This document shows, piece after piece, positions 7,751-15,990 of a stretch of DNA of 26,802 nucleotides (within the stretch, counting starts at the first letter, position 1; each line of letters starts with the position of its first letter). Both the position numbers and the translations under genes were made by a program. Source of the DNA: DAOUCP01 sp034432155 (GTDB taxonomy: Bacteria; Chloroflexota; Anaerolineae; Epilineales; Epilineaceae); NCBI GenBank assembly GCA_034432155.1, contig DAOUCP010000092.1:1-26802 (forward strand), in the 5' to 3' direction. The notes beneath the pieces are model-generated. The model was not told the origin of the DNA. It did not search any database and was given only the letters and a program-made list of their open reading frames with translations.

Positions 7751-8933
7751 CGCCCTCGAACAACGCTTGCAACTGCGCGGCACTGGCCGCGACGGCAAAG
7801 TGCTCGCCGACGCGCGCTGCGCCAGCCTGGCCCAGTGCTGCACGCCGGGCGGGATCGGCGAGCAGACTGGCCACGGCCTCGGCCAGCTGCATGGGTGATC
7901 GCGGCGGAACAAGGACGCCCACCCGGTCATCGACGAGCTCCGGAATGCCGGAGACCGTCGTGCTGATCACGGGCAGACCGGCCGCCATGGCCTCCATTAG
8001 GCTCACCGGGATGCCATCGCGGTCGCCGTCGGCGGCCACGATGCATGGCAGCACGGCCACGTCGCTCTCGCCCACCAGCCGGCGCAGCTCTGCCTGGGTG
8101 AGGGGCGGCAGGATGGTCACCCGATCTTGAAGCCGATGGTGGGCGATGCTCGCCTGCAGGGCGTGTTGCTCCGGGCCGTCGCCGACGATGCGCACCTGGC
8201 ACGCCACGCCGCGGTCGCGCAGAATGGCCGCGGCCGTGACTAGGTCGGCGTGCCCCTTCTTGGCCACCAGCCGGCCGACCGACAGCACCGCCGGCGGATG
8301 GTGTGGTCGGCGCGGAACATTGGCCCACGGCCGGGGATCGATGCCGGCCCGCACCACGTGCACCTTCGCCGCCAACGCCTGGCCACACGTCGCGGCGAGG
8401 AACTGCCGGTTGTACTCCGAGATGGTGACCGCGAATGGTGCCTCGGCAAGGGTTTGGCAGAGCAGCACGGGCCGAACATACAGGTCGACGGCGTGACTCG
8501 TGAAGCTGAACGATGCGCCCAGGAGGCGAGCGGCAACCATGGCGGCCACGTTGGCACCGCCGGCGAAGTGAGCATGCAGGTGTGTGACGCCCCGACGGCG
8601 GGCGACCGGCGCCAGGGCGACCCCCCGTAGCCAACTTGCGAGCGCCAGCCGGTCGCCGCTTCGGGCAACGGTCCAGAGCGTCCCCAGCCATACCCTCGGC
8701 CGATGGCGTAGGGCATCCAGCTTGGCCCCACCGTGGGCCGGCAAGTGGCCAAGCGGCGGCACGTATGTCACTGCCGCCCGGAGGCGTGCGACGTCCTCGT
8801 GAACGGGCCGACCGGGCGGCCGGAGGGAGAATACGTGCAGCTGCAAACCTCGTTCCTCCAAGGCAAGCAATTCTTGGAGCACGAAGGTCTGATAGGGCGA
8901 AGGGAAACGATCGAGAACGTAGCCGATGGCCAT
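7737..8933 (-). CDS. GT4-family glycosyltransferase
   Basis: This protein of about 398 residues has a two-Rossmann (GT-B) fold of glycosyltransferase family 4, likely adding a sugar from a nucleotide-sugar donor to a lipid or polysaccharide acceptor. The N-terminal acceptor half has GYVLDRFPSPYQTFVLQEL, and HLHAHFAGGANVAAMVAARL followed by FTSHAVDLYV. The C-terminal donor half has VLSVGRLVAKKGHADLV, VRIVGDGPE and the nucleotide-sugar loop IPVSLMEAMAAGLPVISTTV-SGIPELV. The best start is ATG 8933 (MAIGYVLDRF); a TTG at 8981 would add 16 residues that do not look like part of the fold. It may act in the same glycan pathway as the divergent GT39 gene. Donor and acceptor are unknown. Confidence 0.9.
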   Translation of the reverse strand: MAIGYVLDRFPSPYQTFVLQELLALEERGLQLHVFSLRPPGRPVHEDVARLRAAVTYVPPLGHLPAHGGAKLDALRHRPRVWLGTLWTVARSGDRLALASWLRGVALAPVARRRGVTHLHAHFAGGANVAAMVAARLLGASFSFTSHAVDLYVRPVLLCQTLAEAPFAVTISEYNRQFLAATCGQALAAKVHVVRAGIDPRPWANVPRRPHHPPAVLSVGRLVAKKGHADLVTAAAILRDRGVACQVRIVGDGPEQHALQASIAHHRLQDRVTILPPLTQAELRRLVGESDVAVLPCIVAADGDRDGIPVSLMEAMAAGLPVISTTVSGIPELVDDRVGVLVPPRSPMQLAEAVASLLADPARRAALGQAGAARVGEHFAVAASAAQLQALFEGVTPA

Positions 8934-9068
8934 GGCAGTAGCCAGCCGGCGCCTGGCAGCGGGGGTGCGCAGCACCGGCAAGGCCAGTCTAGCGCGAGGC
9001 CAGGGAAGCGGTCAAAGCCATGTGGCCTGCCGGGAGGCCGGACCCGTGGCGAGCGCACCGGAGGTCAG

Positions 9069-9104
9069 CCGACAGCTGCCGGATGCCCGCCTATAATGGC
9101 GGGC
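9069..9104 (+). promoter_or_regulatory. Promoter of the GT39 gene with palindrome centred on -10
   Basis: CCGACA (9069-9074) and TATAAT (9092-9097) are separated by 17 bp. The -10 box is flanked by perfect 7-bp inverted arms, GCCCGCC (9085-9091) and GGCGGGC (9098-9104). ATG begins only 9 nt after TATAAT, so the transcript is probably leaderless, and there is no Shine-Dalgarno sequence. Farther upstream, GGCCT (9024-9028) and AGGCC (9035-9039) form another short inverted repeat of unknown meaning. Confidence 0.7.
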
Positions 9105-9105
9105 C

Positions 9106-10707
9106 ATGGCCAGCTCCTCGCTGCAGCGCTGCCGGACGGAGCGTGCCGCGCTTGCTCTCGTGCTCGCATCCGCCCTGCTGCTGCGCCTTTGGGGTCTAGG
9201 CTACGATCTGCCGTACATCTATCATCCCGATGAGCCAGACAAGATCGCCATGGCCCAGCGGATGTTCCAGAGCGGCGACCTGAATCCGCATTACTTCCGC
9301 AAGCCAACCCTGGTCTGGTACCTGAATGCAGCGGCCTATGTACCGTACTACCTGGTGCAACGGGCCAGAGGCGAATGGGCGTCGCCGGCGGACCTGAAGC
9401 CGCCCGAAGTGCTGGCTATGGGGGTGGCCAAGACGGAGCAGCCCGGCACCGTCCTCTTGGGACGCTCCCTGACGGTGCTCGCCGGCTGTCTCGTCGTCGC
9501 GCTCACCTACCGGCTGGCGGTCCAGGCTGGAGCAACGTTCTTCTGGCCGCTCTTGGCGGCCATCTTGGTTGCCGTCTCGCCCACGGCCGTTCGGCACAGC
9601 CGGTACATCACCGTGGACATGTTCCTGACGGCAGCGGCGCTGGCCGGGGCACTGCTTGCCCTGCAGCTCTTCGATCGCGGTCGGCAACGCGATTATCTCC
9701 TCGCCGGCTTGGCCATCGGCGTGGCCGCAGCCTGCAAGTACCCCGGCGCCGTCTTCGGCATCGGCTTGGTGGCCGCCCATTTCCTGCGCCCGCACGGCGG
9801 CGGTTGGCGCGATCGCCGGCTGGCCATCGCTCTCTTGGCGGCTCCCTTGATGTTCGTCGTCTGCACGCCGTATGCCGTGCTGGACCATTCGGCCTTCCTC
9901 TTCGAGGCTCGCCACGAGTCCCGGCACTACACGAGTGTCGGCCATGCCGGCATGGAGGGTGACGCACCGCATTGGTACGCCAGCTATGCGCTGCGCGAGG
10001 AGGGCCTGGTCACCGTGGCGGGCGTCCTGGCCATCGGTGTGGCCGTCTGGCGGCGCGATCGGCGGCAACTCGCCCTGGCCACGGCGCCGGTCGTCTACCT
10101 GACGATCATCAGCCTGCTCGCGGTCCGCAACGATCGGACGCTCCTGCCGGCAATCCCGTTCCTGGTGGTGCTGGCCGCGGGGCTGGGCAGCGACCTGTGG
10201 CAACGCATAGGGACAAGGCTGCGGCCAATGCTGGAAACACAGGGTGGCGCCGGCAGGACCACAGCCGCCGTGCTGCTCCTGGGCGCAGTCGCCATCGGTC
10301 CACCCCTCGCGCGAACGTTGGGCGAGGCGCGACGCCTGCGTGCACCGGACAGTCGCGCGGTAGCCGCGGCGTGGATCGACCAGCACCTGCCGGCGGGCAG
10401 CACCGTGGCCATCGAGCCCTATGCGCCGTACGTCGATCCGCGACGGTTCCAGGTTCGGGCGACGAGGAGCCTGGCAGCGGTCGACGACGACTGGTTCCGC
10501 CAAAACAACGTCGACTTCGTGGTCGCCAGCGAGGGCATGTACGGCCGGTTCCTGCTGGAGCCCAGCCGCTACCCCGAGCAGGCGTCGCGCTACCAGCAGT
10601 TGTTCCGGCAGTGGCTTCTCTGGCGCACCTTCCGCCAGGGCGAGTTCGAGATCCGTCTGTACCAGGTCACGGAGCGGGAGCCGCCTCGGGCGCAGCCGCC
10701 CCGCTAG
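9106..10707 (+). CDS. GT39/PMT-like membrane glycosyltransferase
   Basis: This 533-residue polytopic membrane protein is of the dolichyl-phosphate-mannose protein mannosyltransferase/ArnT superfamily (PMT_2 type). Such enzymes use polyprenyl-phosphate sugars and act on the outer face of the membrane. The first membrane helix (about residues 14-30) is followed by an outer loop with YHPDEPDK (D42, E43), matching the catalytic acidic pair of the family. Nine to eleven hydrophobic segments follow up to about residue 410, and the C-terminal 110 residues are soluble. The start is ATG 9106, immediately after the promoter and without a ribosome site. The stop codon overlaps that of the convergent lipoprotein gene (CTAG at 10704-10707). 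Acceptor and sugar are unknown. Confidence 0.87.
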   Translation: MASSSLQRCRTERAALALVLASALLLRLWGLGYDLPYIYHPDEPDKIAMAQRMFQSGDLNPHYFRKPTLVWYLNAAAYVPYYLVQRARGEWASPADLKPPEVLAMGVAKTEQPGTVLLGRSLTVLAGCLVVALTYRLAVQAGATFFWPLLAAILVAVSPTAVRHSRYITVDMFLTAAALAGALLALQLFDRGRQRDYLLAGLAIGVAAACKYPGAVFGIGLVAAHFLRPHGGGWRDRRLAIALLAAPLMFVVCTPYAVLDHSAFLFEARHESRHYTSVGHAGMEGDAPHWYASYALREEGLVTVAGVLAIGVAVWRRDRRQLALATAPVVYLTIISLLAVRNDRTLLPAIPFLVVLAAGLGSDLWQRIGTRLRPMLETQGGAGRTTAAVLLLGAVAIGPPLARTLGEARRLRAPDSRAVAAAWIDQHLPAGSTVAIEPYAPYVDPRRFQVRATRSLAAVDDDWFRQNNVDFVVASEGMYGRFLLEPSRYPEQASRYQQLFRQWLLWRTFRQGEFEIRLYQVTEREPPRAQPPR

Positions 10708-11606
10708 TCCCCGAGGTGGCGCTTTAGGAGCGCTCGCAGCTCGCGCCGATCAACCGGCCCCTCGATGCGGTTCACGATCCGCCCAGAGCCGTCCACGAGG
10801 TAGGTCCATGGCTCCGAGGGCAGCTGCCAGGCAGCGGCTGCCGGGGCAGGCCGCGAAGGATCCGCCGCATCGCGAGTCTCGACGTGCACGAAGTTCACTC
10901 GCCCCTGGTACTCGGCCTTGACGGCCTTGACTTCGGCCAGCGTCTCCCGGCAGGCCGCGGTCGGGCAGTGGCCAGGCGAGCCGAGAACAATCAGGGTAGG
11001 CCGGCCGCTGGCAATCGCCTCGGAAACCGAGAGCTGGTAGAGATCCGGATCGGGCTGTGGGTCGCTGCTCTGTGCCGCCCGCTCGGCCGGACTTCGCGCG
11101 TCGCCATCGGCTGGCGGACGGCCGCCAATGCGGGGCGCGGCGGTGCGGCCGGCAACATGGACCACCGCCTCGCCCGCCGCCGTCCAACCGTCACTCCGAC
11201 TGGCGGTGACGTGCAGGATCCAGTCGCCAGAGGAATCGAAGTCGGTGTAGGTCACCCACGAGCCGCCGTCCGAGAACTCCGAGCCGAAGTACAGGGCCGG
11301 ACCCTGGGCCACAGCGGAGCGCGCGCCGTCGGCACGAACCGCCAAGAGCTCCGCCTTTACCGTGACGTCGGAGCCCGTCAGCGTGCGGCCAGATCCGTCC
11401 CGCAGCCGGAACGCCACTCGTTCCTCGCCCAAGCTGAGCTCACGATTGGCGATGGCCACCTCAAGTGGGGCCTCCGATTCGTCGAGAACCGCTTCGGTGG
11501 CCGAGCTCACCGTGGGCGCGGGCGTGATGGTCGGCGGCAGCGGCGCGCAGGCCGCCCCCAGAGGGCTGAGAATCAGAACGAGCAGGCATCGGCTGGGGAA
11601 TCGCAT
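10704..11606 (-). CDS. Thioredoxin-like lipoprotein
   Basis: This 300-residue exported protein has a lipoprotein-type signal sequence with Cys20 (SPLGAAC) as the likely lipidation site. Residues 45-155 look like a beta-sandwich (VAFRLRDGSGRTLTG, DWILHVTASRSDGW), resembling domains in copper- or redox-related exported proteins; this is a weak assignment. A Pro/Ala/Asp-rich linker leads to a thioredoxin-fold domain at about 188-300. It carries the redox pair C214-P-T-A-A-C219 (C-x4-C rather than C-x2-C) and the EPWTYLVD segment with the expected cis-proline. A role in disulfide exchange outside the membrane is inferred; the M28 peptidase here has several cysteines and could be a client. The start is ATG 11606 (MRFPSRCLLV); longer frames would bury the signal peptide. 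Confidence 0.8.
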   Translation of the reverse strand: MRFPSRCLLVLILSPLGAACAPLPPTITPAPTVSSATEAVLDESEAPLEVAIANRELSLGEERVAFRLRDGSGRTLTGSDVTVKAELLAVRADGARSAVAQGPALYFGSEFSDGGSWVTYTDFDSSGDWILHVTASRSDGWTAAGEAVVHVAGRTAAPRIGGRPPADGDARSPAERAAQSSDPQPDPDLYQLSVSEAIASGRPTLIVLGSPGHCPTAACRETLAEVKAVKAEYQGRVNFVHVETRDAADPSRPAPAAAAWQLPSEPWTYLVDGSGRIVNRIEGPVDRRELRALLKRHLGD

Positions 11607-11615
11607 GACGGCGAT

Positions 11616-11644
11616 ACAATAGCCGGTGGTCGTGGCGACGGCAA
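11616..11644 (-). promoter_or_regulatory. Promoter of the thioredoxin-like lipoprotein gene
   Basis: On the minus strand TTGCCG (11644-11639) and TATTGT (11621-11616) are 17 bp apart. The -10 box ends 9 nt before ATG 11606, so the message would have almost no leader. It overlaps a plus-strand TACAAT at 11615-11620. Confidence 0.5.
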
Positions 11645-11722
11645 GCCTGGGCCGGCGTGCCAACCGCGAGGCCCCGCCAATAACCTCGAGGCCCCGCGCG
11701 GACGTGCGGGGCCTCGCTTTTC
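11627..11722 (+). ncRNA. Candidate small RNA of about 95 nt
   Basis: No gene occupies 11607-11860. On the plus strand a TACAAT box (11615-11620) lies about 100 nt before a strong intrinsic terminator whose T-run is at about 11718-11721, and no plus-strand gene ends nearby. The space between holds no convincing reading frame, no tRNA T-arm and no riboswitch that I recognise. GAGGCCCCGC occurs twice (11668-11677 and 11688-11697), exactly 20 bp apart, and either copy could pair with the 3' arm of the terminator. The -35 region is weak. The call is an inference from promoter-plus-terminator spacing only. The remainder, 11723-11860, shows nothing recognisable. Confidence 0.3.
11688..11722 (+). terminator. 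Intrinsic terminator, plus-strand orientation
   Basis: Perfect 10-bp stem: GAGGCCCCGC (11688-11697), 8-nt loop, GCGGGGCCTC (11706-11715), followed by GCTTTTCC. The T-run is only on the plus strand, so it does not fit the minus-strand genes on either side. Confidence 0.75.
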
Positions 11723-11860
11723 CTGTAATCCAAACCCTGCCCACTCCGTCACACTGCAGCAGGCTGGGTCACGCTACCCTATCTTGTCGCCGCCTGTGGC
11801 AGCCAGCGCCTGCCGCGTCGCGGCGGCCGCCGCCGATCCTTTCCGGCAGCGCCGCTCGAT

Positions 11861-12589
11861 CTATGGCCGGTTGGCACCCGCCGGCTGGGCGGTGGGCCGC
11901 GCCGTCGCGTGCCGCACCGTGGGACGGGCCGTCGGCCGCGCGGTGGGACGCGTCGTCGGCGGGCGGGCCGTCGTCGGTATCGCCTCGCTGGGTTGCGCCG
12001 TAGCTGAAGCGGTCGCCTCCGGAGTCGGCGTCTCTGCCTGGCCCGTCGGCGTCGGTGTCGGTGTCCATGTCGGCTGGATGGGCTTGTCCGTCAGCCAGTC
12101 CTTCAGCTGGTTGAGCTGGTAGTTCGACATCATGTGCACGCCCTCGCCATCCTTCAGCCGAACGTAAAACTGAGCCTCGCCGGGAACTTCGTCGCCCACC
12201 AGGACCGTCTTGGACGTTCCGTCCTCCGTACGGATGGTCACCGTCATGGCCGGAGTGGCAAAACCGTAGTCCTCGGGGTCAGCACCGGCCGGCACACTGC
12301 CGTACGTGTTCAGCTTGACGAACTCTTCCAGCGTGTCCTTCACGTCGCTCTTCGCCTTCTCGCCATTGACGTTCCAGCCGCCGAACACCTTGGTGAGCGT
12401 ATAGGACCCCGTCTCGCCGACCACTGCGACCTCCTCGACAACGTCGAGCGTCAGGTCGGCCAAGGGCGCCGGTGTACCAGTCGGAGGCCCTTTTGCGACG
12501 TCGAAGGGCGTGACGTTGCGTTGCGAATACGCAAAGGCCAAGAGTACCAGGAAGATAGCCAGCAATACGAGGGTAGATCTCCAGTTCAT
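11861..12589 (-). CDS. DUF4340-type membrane-anchored protein, last gene of ABC operon
   Basis: This 242-residue protein has an N-terminal membrane anchor (about residues 6-23) and a DUF4340-like body at about 45-170 (SYTLTKVFGGWNVNG, ADPEDYGFATPAMTVTIRTE, FYVRLKDGEGVHMMSNYQLN). DUF4340 proteins are usually encoded beside GldG-like proteins and ABC-2 exporters, as here; their biochemical role is not established. From about residue 178 a Thr/Pro linker (TPTPTPTGQAETPTPEAT) passes into a basic repeat tail of R-P-T-A units, which has no equivalent in the standard domain. GGAGGAGG stands just before ATG 12589. It lies 27 nt after the GldG-like gene. The tail probably faces outward. Confidence 0.82.
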   Translation of the reverse strand: MNWRSTLVLLAIFLVLLAFAYSQRNVTPFDVAKGPPTGTPAPLADLTLDVVEEVAVVGETGSYTLTKVFGGWNVNGEKAKSDVKDTLEEFVKLNTYGSVPAGADPEDYGFATPAMTVTIRTEDGTSKTVLVGDEVPGEAQFYVRLKDGEGVHMMSNYQLNQLKDWLTDKPIQPTWTPTPTPTGQAETPTPEATASATAQPSEAIPTTARPPTTRPTARPTARPTVRHATARPTAQPAGANRP

Positions 12590-12616
12590 GGTGCCTCCTC
12601 CAACCCGTTTCTGGTC

Positions 12617-14209
12617 CTAGCGACGCCGCCAGTAGACCCAGCCGCCAATGCCCAGCACCACCGCCGGCATGAGCACCGTGGTCGCGAAGAGCAGATAGAG
12701 CGGGTTGTTGGGCCGGTTGAGCGGTCGGTCATCGGCCGCCGTCGGGCGGATGGCAATGAGCTGCTCGTCTTGCGTCAACCAGTTGATGCTGTTCATGAAC
12801 AGATCGCCATTGGCCACCTGTCCCGAGAACTGCCGCAGGACACCATCGGCCGCCAAACCGCCGGTGCCGAACACCACCAGCCGACCATACTTCTCGCCGC
12901 CGTCCCCAGCCACGGCCAGGGCAACGGGTCCCTTGGTGTCGGCCTCGTCGAGCCTCGGGGCACCACCAGGCTTGCTGAGGGACTCCAGATCGGTCTCCCC
13001 CCACGCGCTGGCGCTGCTCTCGATGAGCTTGGTCACCTGGAGTTCCACAGTGACGGGCGTGCCCACACTGAGCGATCGCGAGGCTGGGAAGACGCTGGTG
13101 TAGCCCTCCAGCTCCTTGGTGATGGTGTGGAACTGGTAGGCGTCCCCAGGGATCATCATCCAGGTGGGGGCGTTGAGAAGGGCCCGCTGGGGATCGACGA
13201 CCAGGTCATTCGGAGTTCGAATCTCCCACGGCAGCAAGAGCGCGTCCAGGCCGTGCTCCCGGCCCGGATCCAAGAGCAGCAAGACGGCCCCACCTTTCTC
13301 GACGTACTGCCGGAGAAGCTTTGCCTCATCGGGACGGAACGCCCGCTGGGGTCCGGCGATCACCACCGCATCCACCTGTGGCACGGTGCTGGTGATGGCC
13401 AGCGTCTGGACGACATAGCCCTCCCGCTCCAGGCCTTGCTTCACGATGCCCAGACCGCGGCCATCGTCGCCCGCCAGATCGGTGGGCATCTCACCATGGC
13501 CGGTGGTGAAGCCGATGGTCCGGGTTACCGACTTGGTCGCTTTGAGGATCGCCTCACTGACCGATTGTTCGTCGAAACCCCAGACGACGGCATGTCGGCC
13601 ACCCGCCTCGGCGACGATGCCACGCGACGGAGCGGCATTGTTGGTCCGCTCCTGGAGCGAGCGGTAGGCCAAGGGATCGTACTGCGGGACGAGCTTCTTG
13701 AACTCAACGGCACCGGGCTTGGCCTGCTGGTAACGCTCGATGAGCGTCTCCAGGTCCCGGAGGGTGCTCGGATTCTCCATATTGGGAACGATGGCCGTGA
13801 GCTGCACCGGCTTCGTTAGGCTGTTGAGGATCTGCTTGGTCTGGCGGGAGAGCGAGTACTGCTTGTTGGCCGTGAGGTCCCACACCCGATAGCGACGACT
13901 GCCCAAGAAGGCGACGACTGCCAGAATGCCCAGCACGGCGACGATGCTCAGAAGGACACTCGAGCCGTAGCGCGTGCGTCGGCCACGGAGCAGGGCCACG
14001 ACTTCGTCGCTGCGCAGCAGCGGATAGGCCAGGAGGAACGCCACGCCGGCCACCGCCAGAGCCCAGGCGAGCCAGTTCGGGATGGTCGCTCCCTTCGTCA
14101 GCGCGGCGCCCCGCGGTGAGGCGAGCCAAGCGACCACTCCAGCCGCGGTGAGCAACAGGAGACCGAAAATCGACAGATACGGTGCGGTTGTCCGCAGCTT
14201 GTCACGCAT
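12617..14209 (-). CDS. GldG-like (ABC-type uncharacterised transport) membrane protein
   Basis: This 530-residue protein is related to GldG/'ABC-type uncharacterised transport system' (ABC_transp_aux) components. Three N-terminal membrane helices (within about residues 8-112) precede an outer-facing domain. It begins with the family signature VWDLTANKQYSLSRQTKQIL and contains IGFTTGHGEMPTDL and VDAVVIAGPQRAFRPDEAKL, then LRQYVEKGGAVLLLLDPG. One last helix lies near the C-terminus (LLFATTVLMPAVVLGIGGWV). In Bacteroidota GldG is linked to gliding; here the role is unknown and gliding is not implied. The start is ATG 14209, overlapping the permease stop as TGATG, with GGAGGTG 6-7 nt upstream; GTG 14218 sits too close to that site to be preferred. 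Confidence 0.87.
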   Translation of the reverse strand: MRDKLRTTAPYLSIFGLLLLTAAGVVAWLASPRGAALTKGATIPNWLAWALAVAGVAFLLAYPLLRSDEVVALLRGRRTRYGSSVLLSIVAVLGILAVVAFLGSRRYRVWDLTANKQYSLSRQTKQILNSLTKPVQLTAIVPNMENPSTLRDLETLIERYQQAKPGAVEFKKLVPQYDPLAYRSLQERTNNAAPSRGIVAEAGGRHAVVWGFDEQSVSEAILKATKSVTRTIGFTTGHGEMPTDLAGDDGRGLGIVKQGLEREGYVVQTLAITSTVPQVDAVVIAGPQRAFRPDEAKLLRQYVEKGGAVLLLLDPGREHGLDALLLPWEIRTPNDLVVDPQRALLNAPTWMMIPGDAYQFHTITKELEGYTSVFPASRSLSVGTPVTVELQVTKLIESSASAWGETDLESLSKPGGAPRLDEADTKGPVALAVAGDGGEKYGRLVVFGTGGLAADGVLRQFSGQVANGDLFMNSINWLTQDEQLIAIRPTAADDRPLNRPNNPLYLLFATTVLMPAVVLGIGGWVYWRRR

Positions 14210-14946
14210 CAGCGCCACCTCCGACTTTCCAGGGCGCGGGTTGCTAGATACAGCGCCCCGACCGTCAAGACGAGGAAGTAGATAACGTCCCGAGAGTCAA
14301 TCAATCCGCGGCCGAAGTTCAGGTAGTGGTCCGACAGCCCCAGATACTTGAGAGCGCTGGCGGCTGCCGATTGGCCGGCCCACACGTCACCGATCAGCGG
14401 CAGGAACCAGAGCACCATCACCACCATGATGCCAAGGAAAGCAGCGACCACCTGGTTCTCGGTCACGGACGAGGTCAGAGTACCGATCGCCAACAGGGAG
14501 GCCCCCAGAAGAAGGATCCCCAGGTAGCTCGACAGCAGGGGACCGGTAGCGATGCCCTTGGTTGCCAGGCGAGCCATGATGGCCACGTGGAAGCCGGTAA
14601 GGGCAATCATGATGGCCAACACGATGAGGGCCGCCAGCCACTTGGCGATGACCACCTGCCACTCGCGGACCGGGGAGGTCATGAGGACCTCCAGCGTGCC
14701 GCTGCGCAGCTCCTCGGCCAGCAAGCGCATGGCCAAGAGCGGCGTGACGAACAGGAGCACAGTGCCCAGCAGGCTCAGCAGCGGCTCCATCTCCGCCTTG
14801 GCGGGGTACATCGGGCTGGACATACCGACGTACAGCCCGAAGGCCAGGCCGAAAAAGGCCAGGAAGGCTCCCGTCAGCACCCAGAAGACCGGCGAGACGA
14901 TGTAGGCCTCGACCTCGCGCTTCATGATGGTCAACGTTCTAGGCAT
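14209..14946 (-). CDS. ABC-2 type transporter permease
   Basis: This 245-residue integral membrane subunit has about six membrane segments and belongs to the ABC-2 exporter type (GldF/NosY-like). The family hallmark LLAEELRSGTLEVLMTSPVREWQVVIAKWL lies at about residues 75-105, and VSPVFWVLTGAFLAFFGLAFGLYV is the first helix. The start is ATG 14946, 7 nt after an AGGAGGT site. It begins inside the last 8 nt of the ATPase gene and its stop shares a base with the next start, so the four genes form a translationally coupled operon. The substrate is unknown. Confidence 0.9.
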   Translation of the reverse strand: MPRTLTIMKREVEAYIVSPVFWVLTGAFLAFFGLAFGLYVGMSSPMYPAKAEMEPLLSLLGTVLLFVTPLLAMRLLAEELRSGTLEVLMTSPVREWQVVIAKWLAALIVLAIMIALTGFHVAIMARLATKGIATGPLLSSYLGILLLGASLLAIGTLTSSVTENQVVAAFLGIMVVMVLWFLPLIGDVWAGQSAAASALKYLGLSDHYLNFGRGLIDSRDVIYFLVLTVGALYLATRALESRRWR

Positions 14947-15943
14947 TGGCCACCTCCTCGGCTTCCGACTCGCGGCCCTCGGCCGCATCCTCTGCCGTCA
15001 GCTGCAGGAAGATATCCTCCAGGGTGAGACCCGACGGGCGCAGCTCCAAGAGCGGCCAGTCATGCTCGACGACCGCCTTGGCAATCTCGGCTCGAGTCCG
15101 GGCTTCCGGCTCCGTCATGACGTGGAAGGTGTTGCCGCCAGCGGCGGTGACCTCGCGCACGCCAGGTACGCCGCGCAGCGCCTGGGCCACCTTATTGCCG
15201 TCGATCGCGGCGTCGACCACCACCCGCACTTGCTCGCCACCAGCCAGTCGCCGCCCCAGTTCCTCGGGCATGTCCTCGGCGACGATGACGCCGTTGTTGA
15301 TAATCAGCACCCGGTCACAGACTTGCTGCGCCTCCGGCAGGATGTGCGTCGACAGCACGACGGTGTGATCCCCACCCAGCTCACGGATGAGACGACGCAC
15401 CTCGCGGATCTGGCGCGGATCCAGACCGATCGTCGGCTCATCCAGAATGATCACGTCCGGGTCATGGATGAGCGCCTGCGCGATCCCGACACGCTGCCGA
15501 TAGCCCTTGGACAGGTGGCCGATGAGCTGATCGGCGTGATCCGTGATTGCCACCCGGTCCATTACCCGGTCCAGGGCTTCGCCCAGGCTCTTGACCTCCC
15601 GCAAGCGGGCCAGGAATGTCAAGTAGCCGGCGACGGTCATCTCCGGATAGAGGGGCATCGTCTCTGGCATGTAGCCGATCGCCTGCCGCGCGGCCAGCGA
15701 ATCGTCGAGCACGTCATGCCCGGCGACCCGAACGGTGCCGGACGTCGGCGGCAAGAAGCCGGTTATGATCCGCATGGCGGTGGTCTTGCCGGCGCCGTTC
15801 GGTCCCAGGAAACCAAGGATCTCACCGCGCCGTGCCGTGAGGGAAACATCTCGCAAGGCAGGCGATGGTCCGTAGTACTTCGTGAGGTTCTCGACTTCGA
15901 TCATCACGTCCGCGCCGTCATGTGCGGCGCTTCTTGCAGCCAT
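14939..15943 (-). CDS. ABC transporter ATP-binding protein
   Basis: This 334-residue cytosolic ATPase powers the permease encoded after it. All nucleotide-site motifs are present: Walker A GPNGAGKTT (47-55), signature LSKGYRQR (144-151), Walker B VIILDEPT (164-171) and the switch His200. About 100 residues follow the ATPase core and form the C-terminal regulatory part common in GldA/CcmA-like exporters. The start is ATG 15943, with AGGAGGT centred about 10 nt upstream. Two downstream ATGs (for example at 15904, MIEVENLTKYYG) match where many relatives begin, so the first 13 residues may be an extension. It is the first gene of the operon, behind a promoter and a hairpin-bearing leader. Confidence 0.93.
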   Translation of the reverse strand: MAARSAAHDGADVMIEVENLTKYYGPSPALRDVSLTARRGEILGFLGPNGAGKTTAMRIITGFLPPTSGTVRVAGHDVLDDSLAARQAIGYMPETMPLYPEMTVAGYLTFLARLREVKSLGEALDRVMDRVAITDHADQLIGHLSKGYRQRVGIAQALIHDPDVIILDEPTIGLDPRQIREVRRLIRELGGDHTVVLSTHILPEAQQVCDRVLIINNGVIVAEDMPEELGRRLAGGEQVRVVVDAAIDGNKVAQALRGVPGVREVTAAGGNTFHVMTEPEARTRAEIAKAVVEHDWPLLELRPSGLTLEDIFLQLTAEDAAEGRESEAEEVANA

Positions 15944-15990
15944 AGGCCAACCTCCTACTTGCATGGCGCCACCGTGACCCGGCTGGCGAC

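Noticed and set aside
13212..13226. tRNA T-arm-like sequence (GGAG TTCGAAT CTCC)
   Set aside because: It lies inside the GldG-like coding sequence, no matching 5' acceptor strand is found about 65 nt upstream, and the 3' side does not form an acceptor stem.
12134..13819. 561-codon open frame antisense to the GldG-like gene
   Set aside because: No domain or signal is visible, and the minus strand carries a recognised family with ribosome site and operon overlap.
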